A program made the position numbers and the translations under genes. Under the pieces are notes generated by a model that was given only the letters and a program-made list of their open reading frames with translations, ran no database searches and had not been told where the DNA came from. DNA of 49,580 nt, taken from positions 1 through 49,580 of the forward strand of contig JAUNND010000009.1 of assembly GCA_030531595.1 (NCBI GenBank). Reading direction: 5' to 3'. Of the stretch, positions 1 to 8,215 are shown in pieces (within the stretch, counting starts at the first letter, position 1; each line of letters begins with the position of its first letter). Origin of the DNA: Eubacteriales bacterium (GTDB lineage Bacteria; Bacillota; Clostridia; Oscillospirales; Oscillospiraceae).

Positions 1-27
1 ATGAGGGCAAGGCCCGAAAATGAAAAG

Positions 28-46
28 CCCCCGGCTTAGCCGGGGG
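28..46 (-). terminator. Terminator of the tRNA operon
   Basis: A perfect 8-bp GC-rich stem (28-35 with 39-46) with a 3-nt loop lies just past the 3' end of tRNA-Cys. Read on the minus strand it is followed by a T-rich stretch (CTTTTCATTTT). This fits an intrinsic terminator closing the tRNA operon. Confidence 0.8.
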
Positions 47-61
47 ATATTTACTTGAAAG

Positions 62-133
62 AGGCGCCACCCAGACTCGGACTGGGGAATCGCGGATTTG
101 CAGTCCGCTGCCTTACCACTTGGCTATGGCGCC
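62..133 (-). tRNA. tRNA-Cys (GCA)
   Basis: The minus strand folds as a tRNA. The 7-bp acceptor stem runs from GGCGCCA at the 5' end (133-127) to TGGCGCC (69-63), with discriminator T at 62. The anticodon loop reads ACTGCAAAT, so the anticodon is GCA (cysteine). It is the last tRNA of the operon, immediately before the terminator. No CCA is encoded, as is common in Clostridia. Confidence 0.95.
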
Positions 134-142
134 ATATAACAA

Positions 143-164
143 AACCGGATAAAAATATCCGGTT
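143..164 (-). terminator. Hairpin between tRNA-Gly and tRNA-Cys
   Basis: A 9-bp perfect inverted repeat (143-151 with 156-164, loop AAAA) lies between two tRNAs of the same operon. Read on the minus strand it is followed by TTGTTAT. It may be a leaky terminator or a processing signal that lowers tRNA-Cys relative to the upstream tRNAs. The structure is seen; the function is inferred. Confidence 0.45.
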
Positions 165-174
165 ATGTGTTTGG

Positions 175-247
175 AGCGGCTTACGAGGCTCGAACTCGCT
201 ACCTCCACCTTGGCAAGGTGGCGCTCTACCGGATGAGCTAAAGCCGC
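175..247 (-). tRNA. tRNA-Gly (GCC)
   Basis: Minus-strand cloverleaf: 5' GCGGCTT (247-241) pairs with AAGCCGC (182-176), discriminator T at 175. The anticodon loop has GCC between TT and AA, so glycine. The T-arm GAGTTCGAGCCTC is intact. It lies between tRNA-Phe and tRNA-Cys in the same operon. Confidence 0.95.
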
Positions 248-253
248 GAAAAG

Positions 254-326
<73 letters not shown>

Positions 327-334
327 GTAATGAG

Positions 335-408
335 TGGGAACAACTGGACTCGAACCAGTGACCCCCTGCTTGTAAGGCAGGTGCTCTAACCAGCTGAGCT
401 ATGCTCCC
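335..408 (-). tRNA. tRNA-Val (TAC)
   Basis: Minus-strand cloverleaf: 5' GGGAGCA (408-402) pairs with TGTTCCC (one G-U), discriminator A (t at 335). The anticodon loop CTTACAA gives TAC, valine. It is the first tRNA of the four-gene operon, about 15 nt downstream of the -10 box. Confidence 0.95.
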
Positions 409-422
409 GCGAAAGCTTGTTT

Positions 423-451
423 ATAATACATTGTAAAAGCTGATTTGTCAA
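423..451 (-). promoter_or_regulatory. Promoter of the tRNA operon
   Basis: On the minus strand a perfect -35 box TTGACA (451-446) is separated by exactly 17 nt from TATTAT (428-423). The first tRNA starts 15 nt further on. This near-consensus housekeeping sigma factor promoter fits a stable-RNA operon. Confidence 0.85.
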
Positions 452-585
452 TAGTTTTTTTCAGATTTTTTGAAATTTTTTTTGAAATGAGTTCCGAAAG
501 GTCATTTCCGAGGCGTTCTTTTCATATACAGATAGAGTTAAGCCCGTTTAAGGCAAATGTTTCATTAATTAAAGGCTGATCACAC

Positions 586-1176
586 GTGGAATTTGATTTT
601 TTCGGAACCGAGCTTTACATTTCGCCGGCTGCTTTGGCGATGGCGGCTCTGTTTTACTATATGACAAACCCGATTTCCGTTTTTTTCGTGCTTATTTCCA
701 TATCGGTTCATGAAGCCGGGCACCTTCTTGCCGTTAAAATGTTCAAAGAAAAAATCAGAGCAGTCTCGATCGAAGCGTGGGGGCTGTCCATACGGTATGC
801 GGGGGAGGTTTCGGGTGAAGGAGAAAAACTCATTTGTACCCTTGCCGGTCCTGGGGCGGGGATGGTGCTTTATTTTTTCTGTGGGTTCTTTCCGCGCTCC
901 GCCTTTCTGAGCGGACTTGCAGATATGACGTTTGCCTTTACTCTGATCAATCTTTTTCCGTGCAGACCGCTTGACGGCGGGAATGCTCTTTACTGCATAC
1001 TGCGAATGTGTTTTCCGTATAAACGGGCAGACCGCATCATGAGGAGCATTTTAAATACCGCTCTGTCGATCTTTCTGCTTACGGGATTGGTTTTTGTCTG
1101 CTCCAACAAAGGAGCGTCTCTTCTTCTGATCGCCGTTTATCTCGGATATTTCAATATGAGCGATGAATACTTGTAA
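586..1176 (+). CDS. M50 site-2 protease family, SpoIVFB-like
   Basis: Polytopic intramembrane zinc metalloprotease of 196 residues. The zinc-binding HEAGH motif is at residues 42-46 inside a hydrophobic segment, and the second metal motif LDGG is at 129-132, as in M50 proteases. Several hydrophobic stretches span the protein. In Bacillus the relative SpoIVFB cleaves pro-sigma-K in the mother cell. The position directly upstream of the TIGR03960/TIGR03936 pair matches the place of SpoIVFB-like genes in many Clostridia, so a sporulation role is likely but not shown. No partner SpoIVFA is visible. It starts with GTG, with AAAGG about ten bases upstream. Another M50 protease, probably housekeeping, lies at 21816. 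Confidence 0.85.
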   Translation: MEFDFFGTELYISPAALAMAALFYYMTNPISVFFVLISISVHEAGHLLAVKMFKEKIRAVSIEAWGLSIRYAGEVSGEGEKLICTLAGPGAGMVLYFFCGFFPRSAFLSGLADMTFAFTLINLFPCRPLDGGNALYCILRMCFPYKRADRIMRSILNTALSIFLLTGLVFVCSNKGASLLLIAVYLGYFNMSDEYL

Positions 1177-1199
1177 AATGAAATAAGATATAGTAAAAT
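1171..1199 (+). promoter_or_regulatory. Possible promoter for the TIGR03960 gene
   Basis: TTGTAA (1171-1176) and TAAAAT (1194-1199) are separated by 17 nt, in the short gap after the M50 gene stop codon. The -35 box overlaps that stop. It would allow expression of the two following genes independently of the upstream protease. Confidence 0.5.
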
Positions 1200-1229
1200 A
1201 ACGATACAAATCAGTTGACGGAGAACAAT

Positions 1230-3065
1230 ATGAATAAAAAGCTTGAAAGAATACTTCCGCTCGTCCAGAAACCGGCGAGATATACGGGCGGCGAATATAA
1301 TCAGATCATAAAAGACAAAGATGCTGTCGATATACGCCTTGCGTTCTGCTTTCCCGATACTTATGAGATCGGAATGTCCAACCTCGGCATGAGCATCCTC
1401 TATCACACCATGAACAGTCTCGACTATGTCTGGTGTGAGAGAGTTTTTGCCCCCTGGGGGGATATGTACGAGCAGATGAAAGAGCACGCTATACCTCTCT
1501 ATGCACTCGAAAGCGGGGATGCGCTGAGTGAATTTGACGCGATAGCTTTTTCCATAGGCTATGAGATGGCCTATACGACAGTTCTGGATATGCTCGATAT
1601 GGCGGGACTTCCGCTGAGAACGGCTGAGAGGGGCGAGCTTCTGCCGCTCGTTTTTGCCGGAGGCTCTGCGGCAGTAAACGCCGAACCGATGGCGCCGTTT
1701 ATCGATCTTTTCCTCATCGGCGAGGGCGAGGAGATGAACAACGAGCTTCTCGCGCTTTTGCGTCAGGCAAAGCTTGAGAAATGGAGCAAGCATGATTTTC
1801 TCGTGAAAGCCGCGCAGATAGAAGGCGTTTACGTTCCCTCACTTTATGAGATAAGCTATAACGCCGACGGAACGGTTTGCGCCATTACACCGAGAGACGG
1901 TGCGCCCGAAAAAGTCAGAAAGAGGATCATCACCGACCTTGACAGTGCGCCGTATCCCACAAAACCCGTCGTGCCGTCCACGGAAGTAGTTCACGACAGG
2001 GTATGCCTAGAGCTGTTTCGGGGCTGTGTGCGCGGCTGCCGCTTCTGTCAGGCGGGGCATATATACAGACCGATCCGTTCAAAAAAGCCGGAAACGCTTG
2101 TAAAGCAGGGCATTGAGACGCTGAAAAACACCGGCTATGAGGAGCTTACGCTTCTCTCGCTGAGTACGAGCGATTACAGACCCCTTTCCGAGCTGTGCGA
2201 CGGACTTCTGGATTACTGTGAACCGAAGAGCATCAGCCTGTCTCTTCCTTCTCTGAGAGCGGACAATTTCTCCATGGAAATCATGGAGAGACTGCAGAAG
2301 GTCAGAAAGAGCGGTCTCACATTTGCCGTAGAGGGCGGCAGTCAGAGACTGAGAGACGCGATCAACAAGAACGTCACCGAGGAAGACGTCCTCAATACCT
2401 GCTCTCTCGCTTTTTCCGGCGGCTGGAACAATGTTAAGCTCTACTATATGCTCGGGTTGCCTACCGAGACCGACGAGGATATCGTTGGAATCGCTCAGAT
2501 GGCGGACGATGTGCTCCACGCATGGCGGGTAAACGCAAAGAACAAAAACAGGGGAGTGAAGATAACGATCTCCACCTCCTGCTTTATCCCCAAGCCCCAC
2601 AGCCCTTTCCAGTGGGAAAGCGAAATAAGCATTGAGGAATATCTCAGACGTGTAAATCTTCTGAGAAGCAGCATCACCGCGAAGAATGTCACCTATAACT
2701 GGCACGACGCCCAGACGAGCCTGATCGAGGCTGTGCTCTCAAGAGGCGACAGAAAGGTCGCCGACGCCATAGAGAAGGTTTTCCGTGACGGCGGACGGCT
2801 GGATTCATGGACGGATTACTTCTCGTTTGACCGCTGGATGAAAGCCTTTGAGGAATGCGGGATAGATGTTGACTTCTATGCCGCGAGGGAGCGCAGTACC
2901 GATGAAATACTGCCATGGGACATGATAGATGTCGGAGTACGCAAACAGCACCTCATTCACGAACGTGAAATGTGTTATAAGAATACCCTCTCACCCGACT
3001 GCCGGAAGCAGTGCAGCGGCTGCGGGGCATTGAAACTCATGAAGGGAGGACGCTGCGATGGATAA
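1230..3065 (+). CDS. TIGR03960 family B12-binding-type radical SAM protein
   Basis: Conserved radical SAM protein of 611 residues from the ATG at 1230. That start has GGAG six bases upstream, whereas an in-frame TTG 15 bases earlier has none. The N-terminal ~200 residues resemble a cobalamin-binding-type fold region (PDTYEIGMSNLGM). The CX3CX2C iron-sulfur motif is seen as C266, C270 and C273 (GCVRGCRFC). The C-terminus is Cys-rich (CRKQCSGCGALK), suggesting another metal site. The family occurs with a TIGR03936 protein in Clostridia, usually near rng, rplU and obgE. The substrate is unknown; translation or RNA modification is often guessed from context. The next gene overlaps its end by 8 bases. 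Confidence 0.9.
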   Translation: MNKKLERILPLVQKPARYTGGEYNQIIKDKDAVDIRLAFCFPDTYEIGMSNLGMSILYHTMNSLDYVWCERVFAPWGDMYEQMKEHAIPLYALESGDALSEFDAIAFSIGYEMAYTTVLDMLDMAGLPLRTAERGELLPLVFAGGSAAVNAEPMAPFIDLFLIGEGEEMNNELLALLRQAKLEKWSKHDFLVKAAQIEGVYVPSLYEISYNADGTVCAITPRDGAPEKVRKRIITDLDSAPYPTKPVVPSTEVVHDRVCLELFRGCVRGCRFCQAGHIYRPIRSKKPETLVKQGIETLKNTGYEELTLLSLSTSDYRPLSELCDGLLDYCEPKSISLSLPSLRADNFSMEIMERLQKVRKSGLTFAVEGGSQRLRDAINKNVTEEDVLNTCSLAFSGGWNNVKLYYMLGLPTETDEDIVGIAQMADDVLHAWRVNAKNKNRGVKITISTSCFIPKPHSPFQWESEISIEEYLRRVNLLRSSITAKNVTYNWHDAQTSLIEAVLSRGDRKVADAIEKVFRDGGRLDSWTDYFSFDRWMKAFEECGIDVDFYAARERSTDEILPWDMIDVGVRKQHLIHEREMCYKNTLSPDCRKQCSGCGALKLMKGGRCDG

Positions 3066-3717
3066 GCTCAGACTCAGATTTAAAAAGACGGGCAGAGCGA
3101 TATATATTTCTCATCTTGATCTTATGCATACCATGCAGCGCGGCTTTTCAAGGGCGGGATATGAGCTGCGGTATTCGGAGGGCTTTAATCCGCATCCTCT
3201 CATTTCCATCCTTCTCCCTCTTTCGGTGGGGGCTTCCAGCGTTTGCGAGCTGATGGATTTCAGACTGAAGCGAGACTGCGATCTCACAGCGCTGCCTGCA
3301 GAGCTGACGGCTGTTCTGCCGGAGGGACTGGAGATCATTGAAGCCTATGAGCCGCAGCGCAAAAGCGCCGAGCTCAAATGGCTGCAGGTCGAGGGCGTAT
3401 TTGAATATGATGAACGCCCTGCCGATAAAATGGCGGAGCTTTTGAAGGAATTTTATTCAGGAAAAGAGATCGTTATCAGTAAGAGAACAAAACGCGGCAT
3501 GGGCGAGAGCAATATCGCAGAGGCAATTCGCAGTATCGATTTTACGCAGGACGGGAACGATGTAAAGATATCTGCCGTTATTTCCGCGCAGGAACCGACA
3601 CTCAATCCCGAGCTGCTTGCCGAGGCACTGCGCCAGCTTCTTCCGGAGGCAGCGCCTGATTTTGCGAAGTTTACAAGGATCGAGACCTTTGATGCGAATA
3701 TGGAAATCTACCGATAA
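3058..3717 (+). CDS. TIGR03936 family protein (DUF2344)
   Basis: Conserved protein of 219 residues starting inside the end of the upstream radical SAM gene, with a strong AAGGGAGGA seven bases before the ATG. The N-terminus (LRLRFKKTGRAIYISHLDLM, then RAGYELRYSEGFNPHP) matches the DUF2344 family, which is found next to or fused to TIGR03960 radical SAM proteins. The overlap implies translational coupling and a shared complex or pathway. No catalytic motif is evident and the role is unknown. The gene normally next in Clostridia (rng, ribonuclease G) is absent; a glycosyltransferase follows after 9 bases. Confidence 0.88.
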   Translation: MDKLRLRFKKTGRAIYISHLDLMHTMQRGFSRAGYELRYSEGFNPHPLISILLPLSVGASSVCELMDFRLKRDCDLTALPAELTAVLPEGLEIIEAYEPQRKSAELKWLQVEGVFEYDERPADKMAELLKEFYSGKEIVISKRTKRGMGESNIAEAIRSIDFTQDGNDVKISAVISAQEPTLNPELLAEALRQLLPEAAPDFAKFTRIETFDANMEIYR

Positions 3718-3726
3718 GGTGAAGAC

Positions 3727-4770
3727 ATGAAAAAAATTGCTATCTTTCAAAATGAGCTTGGAATGGGCGGAATACAGAAATCGCTGATAAACCTCCTCCG
3801 CGCTCTTGATTACAGCAAGGTGAGCGTTGACCTGTATCTGTCTCAGAAGGATGACTTCTGGAAAGAAAAGCTGCCGGAACAGGTCAGAGTCTGCTATCTG
3901 AAACCGACTCATGGTTTTTTTTCGTTCATTCCCTTCGATGCGGCACGCTCCGTGCTGAAATATGATTTTCTGGATGATGACTATGACCTTGCGGTCGATT
4001 TCAACTCGTATCAGTGCTCCTGCGCTGTCGGAGCAACGACGGTCGGGGCAAAGCGCAGAGCAATGTGGATCCACAACGATGTGAAGATAAAACTCAATAA
4101 CGAATGGAAGTACAGGGTGCTGTGGCACTTCTTCAAGGGCAAATTCAAATACTATGACGTCTTTGTACCCGTTTCCGCGGCGCTTGAAAAACCGTTTCGC
4201 AGAATGTCCGGAACGGATAAGCCCTGCACGGTCATTCAGAATGTCATAAACGTTTCGGACATCCGGGAAAAAATGCAGGTAACTCCCGATGACGTTTCGG
4301 TTGACAGCGCCTGCATGAATTTTGTCGCTCTCGGTCGGCTTTGCCATCAGAAGGGCTATGACATAATGCTTGAGGAGTTTAAGAAAGCCTGCGAGTATAG
4401 AGACGACCTGAGACTGTATATCATCGGCGACGGGCCGGACAGAGCCGCCCTTGAAAAGCATAGGGATGAAGCGGGACTTAAAGACAAGGTATTCTTTCTC
4501 GGAAACAAGACAAATCCCTACTGCTATATGAAGCTTATGGATGCGCTTTTGTCGACCTCCAGATATGAGGGTCAGCCCTTAAATATCATGGAGGCGATGG
4601 CGATTGGTCTGCCGCTGTACTGTACAAAAAATCTGGAGGCCTATACCGAAGGACTGCGGGGGTATGAGAACATCTCACAGGCGATAGCCGGGGCAAAAAA
4701 AGAGGGAAAGCATCCCGATGATCTGAAAGAGTATAATAATAAGATACTTGAGTCGTTTTATGAGCTGTAA
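3727..4770 (+). CDS. Glycosyltransferase, GT4-like (GT-B fold)
   Basis: Predicted retaining glycosyltransferase of 347 residues. The N-terminal GT-B domain opens with MKKIAIFQNELGMGGIQKSL, typical of GT4 enzymes with a donor-side glycine-rich loop. The C-terminal domain has GRLCHQKGYDIMLEEF, then STSRYEGQPLNIMEAMAIGL, the E-x7-E region that binds the nucleotide-sugar donor. The acceptor is unknown; a cell-surface polysaccharide is likely from the neighbouring glycan genes. It begins 9 bases after the TIGR03936 gene, so it may be co-transcribed with it, and a terminator follows. Confidence 0.88.
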   Translation: MKKIAIFQNELGMGGIQKSLINLLRALDYSKVSVDLYLSQKDDFWKEKLPEQVRVCYLKPTHGFFSFIPFDAARSVLKYDFLDDDYDLAVDFNSYQCSCAVGATTVGAKRRAMWIHNDVKIKLNNEWKYRVLWHFFKGKFKYYDVFVPVSAALEKPFRRMSGTDKPCTVIQNVINVSDIREKMQVTPDDVSVDSACMNFVALGRLCHQKGYDIMLEEFKKACEYRDDLRLYIIGDGPDRAALEKHRDEAGLKDKVFFLGNKTNPYCYMKLMDALLSTSRYEGQPLNIMEAMAIGLPLYCTKNLEAYTEGLRGYENISQAIAGAKKEGKHPDDLKEYNNKILESFYEL

Positions 4771-4773
4771 AAT

Positions 4774-4806
4774 CAGCCGGTCATTTTCAGACCGGCTGTG
4801 CTTTTT
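4774..4806 (+). terminator. Terminator after the GT4 gene
   Basis: Perfect 9-bp stem (4774-4782 with 4790-4798), 7-nt loop, followed by TGCTTTTTG. It lies between the convergent GT4 and GT39-like genes. Confidence 0.8.
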
Positions 4807-4828
4807 GCGTTGGTTTACTGCGGCAACT

Positions 4829-6151
4829 TCACTTTCCGCTTTCCACTTTAAAAAACTTTTTTTCGGCGGCAAGCTGACAGACGATCTCAATGCCTATGAC
4901 GGCGATGATATATCTTATCGGCACTGACATGGCGGCATAGCGCTCACTGGCAAAGGAAAACGCGAAGGTGTAGATGTTGAAAAGATACATGACCGAGAGA
5001 AATAAAACCTCTGGACGCTTCTTACGCAAGACAAGAGACAGGACGACAGCCAGCACACAGAGGATCAGATTAAACATACTGATATAGTGCAGTGTGTAGT
5101 AAAGCGCCGGGATCGGCAGCCAGCACCAGACCCAGTTGAGCATACAGGCGGGTTTGCTGAAAAGATAGCTCCAAATAAGACCCTTAGGGTCGCGCTTAAA
5201 CCACTCGCGCAGACGGTACTGCGCTTTAAGCTTATCATTGGCGTTTGCTATCTCTGCTCCGCGGATTGGGTCTTTGAGTAGACCGTTCTCGCCGAAATAC
5301 TCGGCATACTCTTCACGGATAACAGAGTATACGTTTGTCTCATAGTCAAGAGTATCATCGGAAGGGGCGGTGGAGCCCTGGTATGTGCCCAAAAGCAGGG
5401 GATTTGCCGAGCCGCTGGTGAGCGGAATGAATTCATCAAAAAGCCTGTAGTTCCGTACCGACCACGGGACAATGAAAATGAGCAGAGCAGAGATCAGGGC
5501 AATGAGATGAGGCAGATAAGTGCGAAGCTTTCTCTTTTTAATGATGAAAAGATAGACCGCTGTGAATAAAGGCATCGTCAGAATATTCGCTCTGAACATC
5601 AGCGCGGCCATAAAGGAAAGAACATAGCAGAGAATATGCTTCTTATCTGCCGTTTCGTCCTCACTGATCAAAAGCGAGTAATAGAAGTTTATCATCCAGA
5701 AAAGAAGATAGGGCGGCTCTGTCAGAAAAGCATTGTCGGACCATGCCCAGTTCGGGAGAAGAAAGGCGCACGAGGCAAGAACGGCGAGCCATTTTCTGAC
5801 GAAAAAGCAGGAGGAGGCATAGAAAAAATAGACGGTAATGCAGCCGAGAATGATCCAGCAGATACGAACGGCGTCTATATAAGCGTTTCCTTCACCGAAG
5901 ATCATGGAGAAAATTCCGGTGACAACGGGCATGGCGGGCATGATAAGCGCCGTGGGATAGGCAGACCACATGGAGATCGTTCCGCTGCGGGCAAATTCTA
6001 TGCCGCACTGAACATATCCCACATCGTCACTGTCGTTGAGCGCACCGCTGCCGAGCCAGAAGAACATAATAAGGCGCTCGACGAATGCCGCAGCGATCAC
6101 GAGAAAAATGACATGATCCGGATCATGGATGTCAAAGTAAGGCTTTTTCAT
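4829..6151 (-). CDS. GT39-like polytopic glycosyltransferase
   Basis: Integral membrane protein of 440 residues with about ten hydrophobic segments. The first extracytoplasmic loop carries LNDSDDVGYV, resembling the acidic Asp motif of GT39/ArnT/PMT-type enzymes, which move sugars from polyprenyl-phosphate donors to acceptors outside the membrane. The C-terminal half continues with hydrophobic helices and a basic tail. It is convergent with the GT4 gene and has its own promoter. A role in decorating a surface polymer or protein is inferred from family and context; donor and acceptor are unknown. AGAGGA precedes the ATG on the minus strand. Confidence 0.8.
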   Translation of the reverse strand: MKKPYFDIHDPDHVIFLVIAAAFVERLIMFFWLGSGALNDSDDVGYVQCGIEFARSGTISMWSAYPTALIMPAMPVVTGIFSMIFGEGNAYIDAVRICWIILGCITVYFFYASSCFFVRKWLAVLASCAFLLPNWAWSDNAFLTEPPYLLFWMINFYYSLLISEDETADKKHILCYVLSFMAALMFRANILTMPLFTAVYLFIIKKRKLRTYLPHLIALISALLIFIVPWSVRNYRLFDEFIPLTSGSANPLLLGTYQGSTAPSDDTLDYETNVYSVIREEYAEYFGENGLLKDPIRGAEIANANDKLKAQYRLREWFKRDPKGLIWSYLFSKPACMLNWVWCWLPIPALYYTLHYISMFNLILCVLAVVLSLVLRKKRPEVLFLSVMYLFNIYTFAFSFASERYAAMSVPIRYIIAVIGIEIVCQLAAEKKFFKVESGK

Positions 6152-6181
6152 GTAAGATCCTCTTTACAGCTTTTTTGTATC

Positions 6182-6210
6182 AGTTTAACACAGAAAAGCG
6201 TGTCAGTAAA
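6182..6210 (-). promoter_or_regulatory. Promoter of the GT39-like gene
   Basis: On the minus strand TTTACT (6210-6205) and TAAACT (6187-6182) are separated by 17 nt, about 30 nt before the start codon. The hexamers match the consensus moderately. Confidence 0.5.
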
Positions 6211-6250
6211 GAAAAATCAGATAATTATTAAAATAATAAGAAAAAACAGC

Positions 6251-6279
6251 TTGCAATGACAGAACATCTGTGTTAATAT
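6251..6279 (+). promoter_or_regulatory. Promoter of rplS
   Basis: TTGCAA (6251-6256), a 17-nt spacer and TAATAT (6274-6279) preceded by an extended -10 TGT (6271-6273). It predicts a start near 6286 and a leader of about 95 nt before rplS. The match is strong, as expected for a ribosomal protein gene. Confidence 0.75.
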
Positions 6280-6289
6280 ATTTTGGAAT

Positions 6290-6381
6290 TTGCGGAAAGC
6301 TCCGCAAAAGAAGCAGGCGGTCCGCTGTCGAGCTTTGGGAAAAGCCTCCGATAAGAACGTCTATATTGTAAGGAGATCATT
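6290..6381 (+). promoter_or_regulatory. rplS 5' leader, possible L19 leader RNA
   Basis: The ~95-nt untranslated leader starts with a perfect 7-bp hairpin (6290-6296 with 6301-6307, loop AAGC). AGGC (6315-6318) and GCCT (6344-6347) could pair further on, before the AAGGAG ribosome binding site. Firmicutes are known to have an L19 leader that allows autogenous control. Whether this leader belongs to that family needs a covariance-model search. Confidence 0.35.
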
Positions 6382-6723
6382 ATGGATCTGGTTAAAATTC
6401 TCAGCGAGCAGTACATGAAGAAAGAACTTCCCGAAATGAACGTCGGTGATACCGTCCGTATCATGGTTCGTGTCAAGGAAGGCAACCGTGAGCGTCAGCA
6501 GGCTTTTGAAGGCACCATCATTGCCAAGAAGCACGGCGGCATCAACGAGACCATCACCGTCCGCCGCATTTCCTACGGCGTCGGCTGCGAGAAGGTCTTC
6601 CCCGTACATTCCCCCTCCATTGTCTCTGTCACCACCGTCCGCAAGGGCAAGGTCCGCAGAGCAAAGCTGTACTATCTGCGTGATCGCGTGGGTAAGAAGG
6701 CAAAGGTCAAGGAGCGCCTGTAA
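6382..6723 (+). CDS. rplS: Ribosomal protein bL19
   Basis: 50S subunit protein bL19, 113 residues, the usual family length. It lies at the interface with the 30S subunit near protein bL14. The family pattern is clear: [19 protein letters not shown], then [12 protein letters not shown], and [18 protein letters not shown] with a lysine/arginine-rich C-terminus. AAGGAG lies seven bases before the ATG. Codon use is strongly biased towards GTC, CGC and ATC compared with the flanking glycan genes, as expected for high expression. In most Firmicutes rplS is close to lepB and rbgA; here five kilobases of glycan genes come between. Confidence 0.98.
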   Translation: MDLVKILSEQYMKKELPEMNVGDTVRIMVRVKEGNRERQQAFEGTIIAKKHGGINETITVRRISYGVGCEKVFPVHSPSIVSVTTVRKGKVRRAKLYYLRDRVGKKAKVKERL

Positions 6724-6742
6724 GCTCAACAGAGAGCATTTT

Positions 6743-6774
6743 AATAGCATCTTCCTTAAAAGGAAGATGCTATT
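6743..6774 (+). terminator. Strong hairpin after rplS
   Basis: Perfect 14-bp inverted repeat (6743-6756 with 6761-6774, loop 4 nt) 20 bases after the rplS stop. No U-run follows on the plus strand, and a ribosome binding site for the next gene starts a few bases later. It may act as a partial terminator or a 3'-end stabiliser rather than a full stop. Confidence 0.55.
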
Positions 6775-6792
6775 GCCTTAGGAGGGCGTTTT

Positions 6793-8109
6793 ATGCCAAA
6801 AGAAAAGTATTTTAAGTATATATTTGCCGCTGTGTTGCTGTGCGTTTTTGCGATCATGCTTGTTTTCAATTTCGTCACTCCGCTTCTTGACGATGATTTT
6901 GCATATGCGTTCAGCTTTTCGGATTTTGAGCGTATTGAAAGCATAAAGAGTATTTTTCCTTCAATGAACGCACACAGGTCACTTGCCAACGGGCGTGTCG
7001 TATCTCATTTTCTGGTGCAGCTTTTTATGATGCGGCCTAAAGCTGTGTTCAACGCGGTCAACGCGGCTTTTTCGGTGTGCATCCTTCTCGTGATGTTTCT
7101 TTTTTACAGGAGTAAAAGCGCAAAGAAAAATTTGTTCATACTGCTGTTTTCAATATTTGCGCTGTGGTGCTATACCCCTGATTTCGGACAGGTCTATCTC
7201 TGGCTTGACGGCTCCTGCAATTATTCATGGGCTGTGCTTTTTACGCTGCTTTTCGTCCTGCCGTATTACCTTTTTGCGGAGGGGAGATATGGCGATAAAA
7301 GGACAGTTTTCGGAATTCTTATTATTCCGCTTTCTCTGATAGCCGGTGCGTATTCGGAAAGTGCGTCCCTTGCGGCGATTTTTATTGCCGTATGCTTTAC
7401 GGTGAAGGGAAAGATCGGCGGAGAGAAGCTTGAGCCTTTGCTTATAGTCGGTATCATTCTTGCCGGAGCGGGTTATATGTACATGATGTCCTCGCCTGCC
7501 GAAACAGGAGAGAAAGGCGTTTTTGTCATATCTGAGGTGTTTTATAATCTGCTCTATGTCTGCATGAGCCTTAAATTCTATCAGATAACACTCTACTGTA
7601 TATACATCTTTGCCCTTGTAATGAGTCTGGGCAGTCATGCGGATAAAAGCAGAATAATCACGTCGCTGATATTCTTTGTCGGCGGTCTCGGCTCGATACT
7701 GGCATTTTCCTTCGCCAAATACTGCCCCGCAAGGGCACTGTGTGCAGTTACCGCCTACACGGTGATCGCGTCATCCATTCTTATCGAAGGACTCCTGGAC
7801 AGGCTTGACAGACGCTTTATGTGCGCCGCTCTCGCCGTACTGGCTGTCATATTTTTTGGAGAATTCACATTGGGAACATATGACATTTTTATCAACAAAA
7901 ATATTGCCGCCGTCAGAAACGAGCTGATCTTTGAGGCGCAGCTTTCAGAAGAAAAACGCGCCGAAATACCAAAATATAATTCTCTGAGCAAGTATTCGGC
8001 AATGACAGGTCTTGAAGACGTGGGAGATTATTTCGGCTTCTGGGTAAATGTCGCTATGGAGAAATATTACGATCTGGACTATATCGCCGCAATTCCGACT
8101 GAATACTGA
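6793..8109 (+). CDS. Polytopic membrane protein, DUF6056-like
   Basis: Integral membrane protein of 438 residues with about ten hydrophobic helices. The first loop has PLLDDDFAYAF followed by NGRVVSH, an arrangement of acidic residues after helix 1 like that in GT-C type membrane glycosyltransferases and in DUF6056/DUF3329-type proteins. The assignment rests on that pattern and on the glycan neighbours, not on a catalytic motif. AGGAGGG stands eight bases before the ATG. A hairpin with T-run follows the gene. It could be a sugar transferase or a polymer-handling membrane protein; the specific role is unknown. Confidence 0.6.
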   Translation: MPKEKYFKYIFAAVLLCVFAIMLVFNFVTPLLDDDFAYAFSFSDFERIESIKSIFPSMNAHRSLANGRVVSHFLVQLFMMRPKAVFNAVNAAFSVCILLVMFLFYRSKSAKKNLFILLFSIFALWCYTPDFGQVYLWLDGSCNYSWAVLFTLLFVLPYYLFAEGRYGDKRTVFGILIIPLSLIAGAYSESASLAAIFIAVCFTVKGKIGGEKLEPLLIVGIILAGAGYMYMMSSPAETGEKGVFVISEVFYNLLYVCMSLKFYQITLYCIYIFALVMSLGSHADKSRIITSLIFFVGGLGSILAFSFAKYCPARALCAVTAYTVIASSILIEGLLDRLDRRFMCAALAVLAVIFFGEFTLGTYDIFINKNIAAVRNELIFEAQLSEEKRAEIPKYNSLSKYSAMTGLEDVGDYFGFWVNVAMEKYYDLDYIAAIPTEY

Positions 8110-8136
8110 TACGGGGATATAAGAGCAGAATAGTTA

Positions 8137-8180
8137 TCATCTTATCAACACACTGCTTCGCGTGATAGGATGACGTTTTT
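8137..8180 (+). terminator. Hairpin terminator after the DUF6056-like gene
   Basis: CATCTTATCA (8138-8147) pairs with TGATAGGATG (8163-8172) with one G-U, enclosing a CG-rich loop, and GTTTTT follows at 8175-8180. It looks like an intrinsic terminator. The loop (CTGCTTCGCG) is complementary to CGCGAAG about 40 nt further on. Confidence 0.6.
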
Positions 8181-8215
8181 CATTACTTTTGTGCCGACGC
8201 GAAGCGGCAGAGTGG

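Noticed and set aside
501..530. Possible sigma-E promoter (GTCATTT and CATATACA) before the SpoIVFB-like gene.
   Set aside because: Both boxes match the consensus only partly and the region is AT-rich, so it was not listed as a feature.
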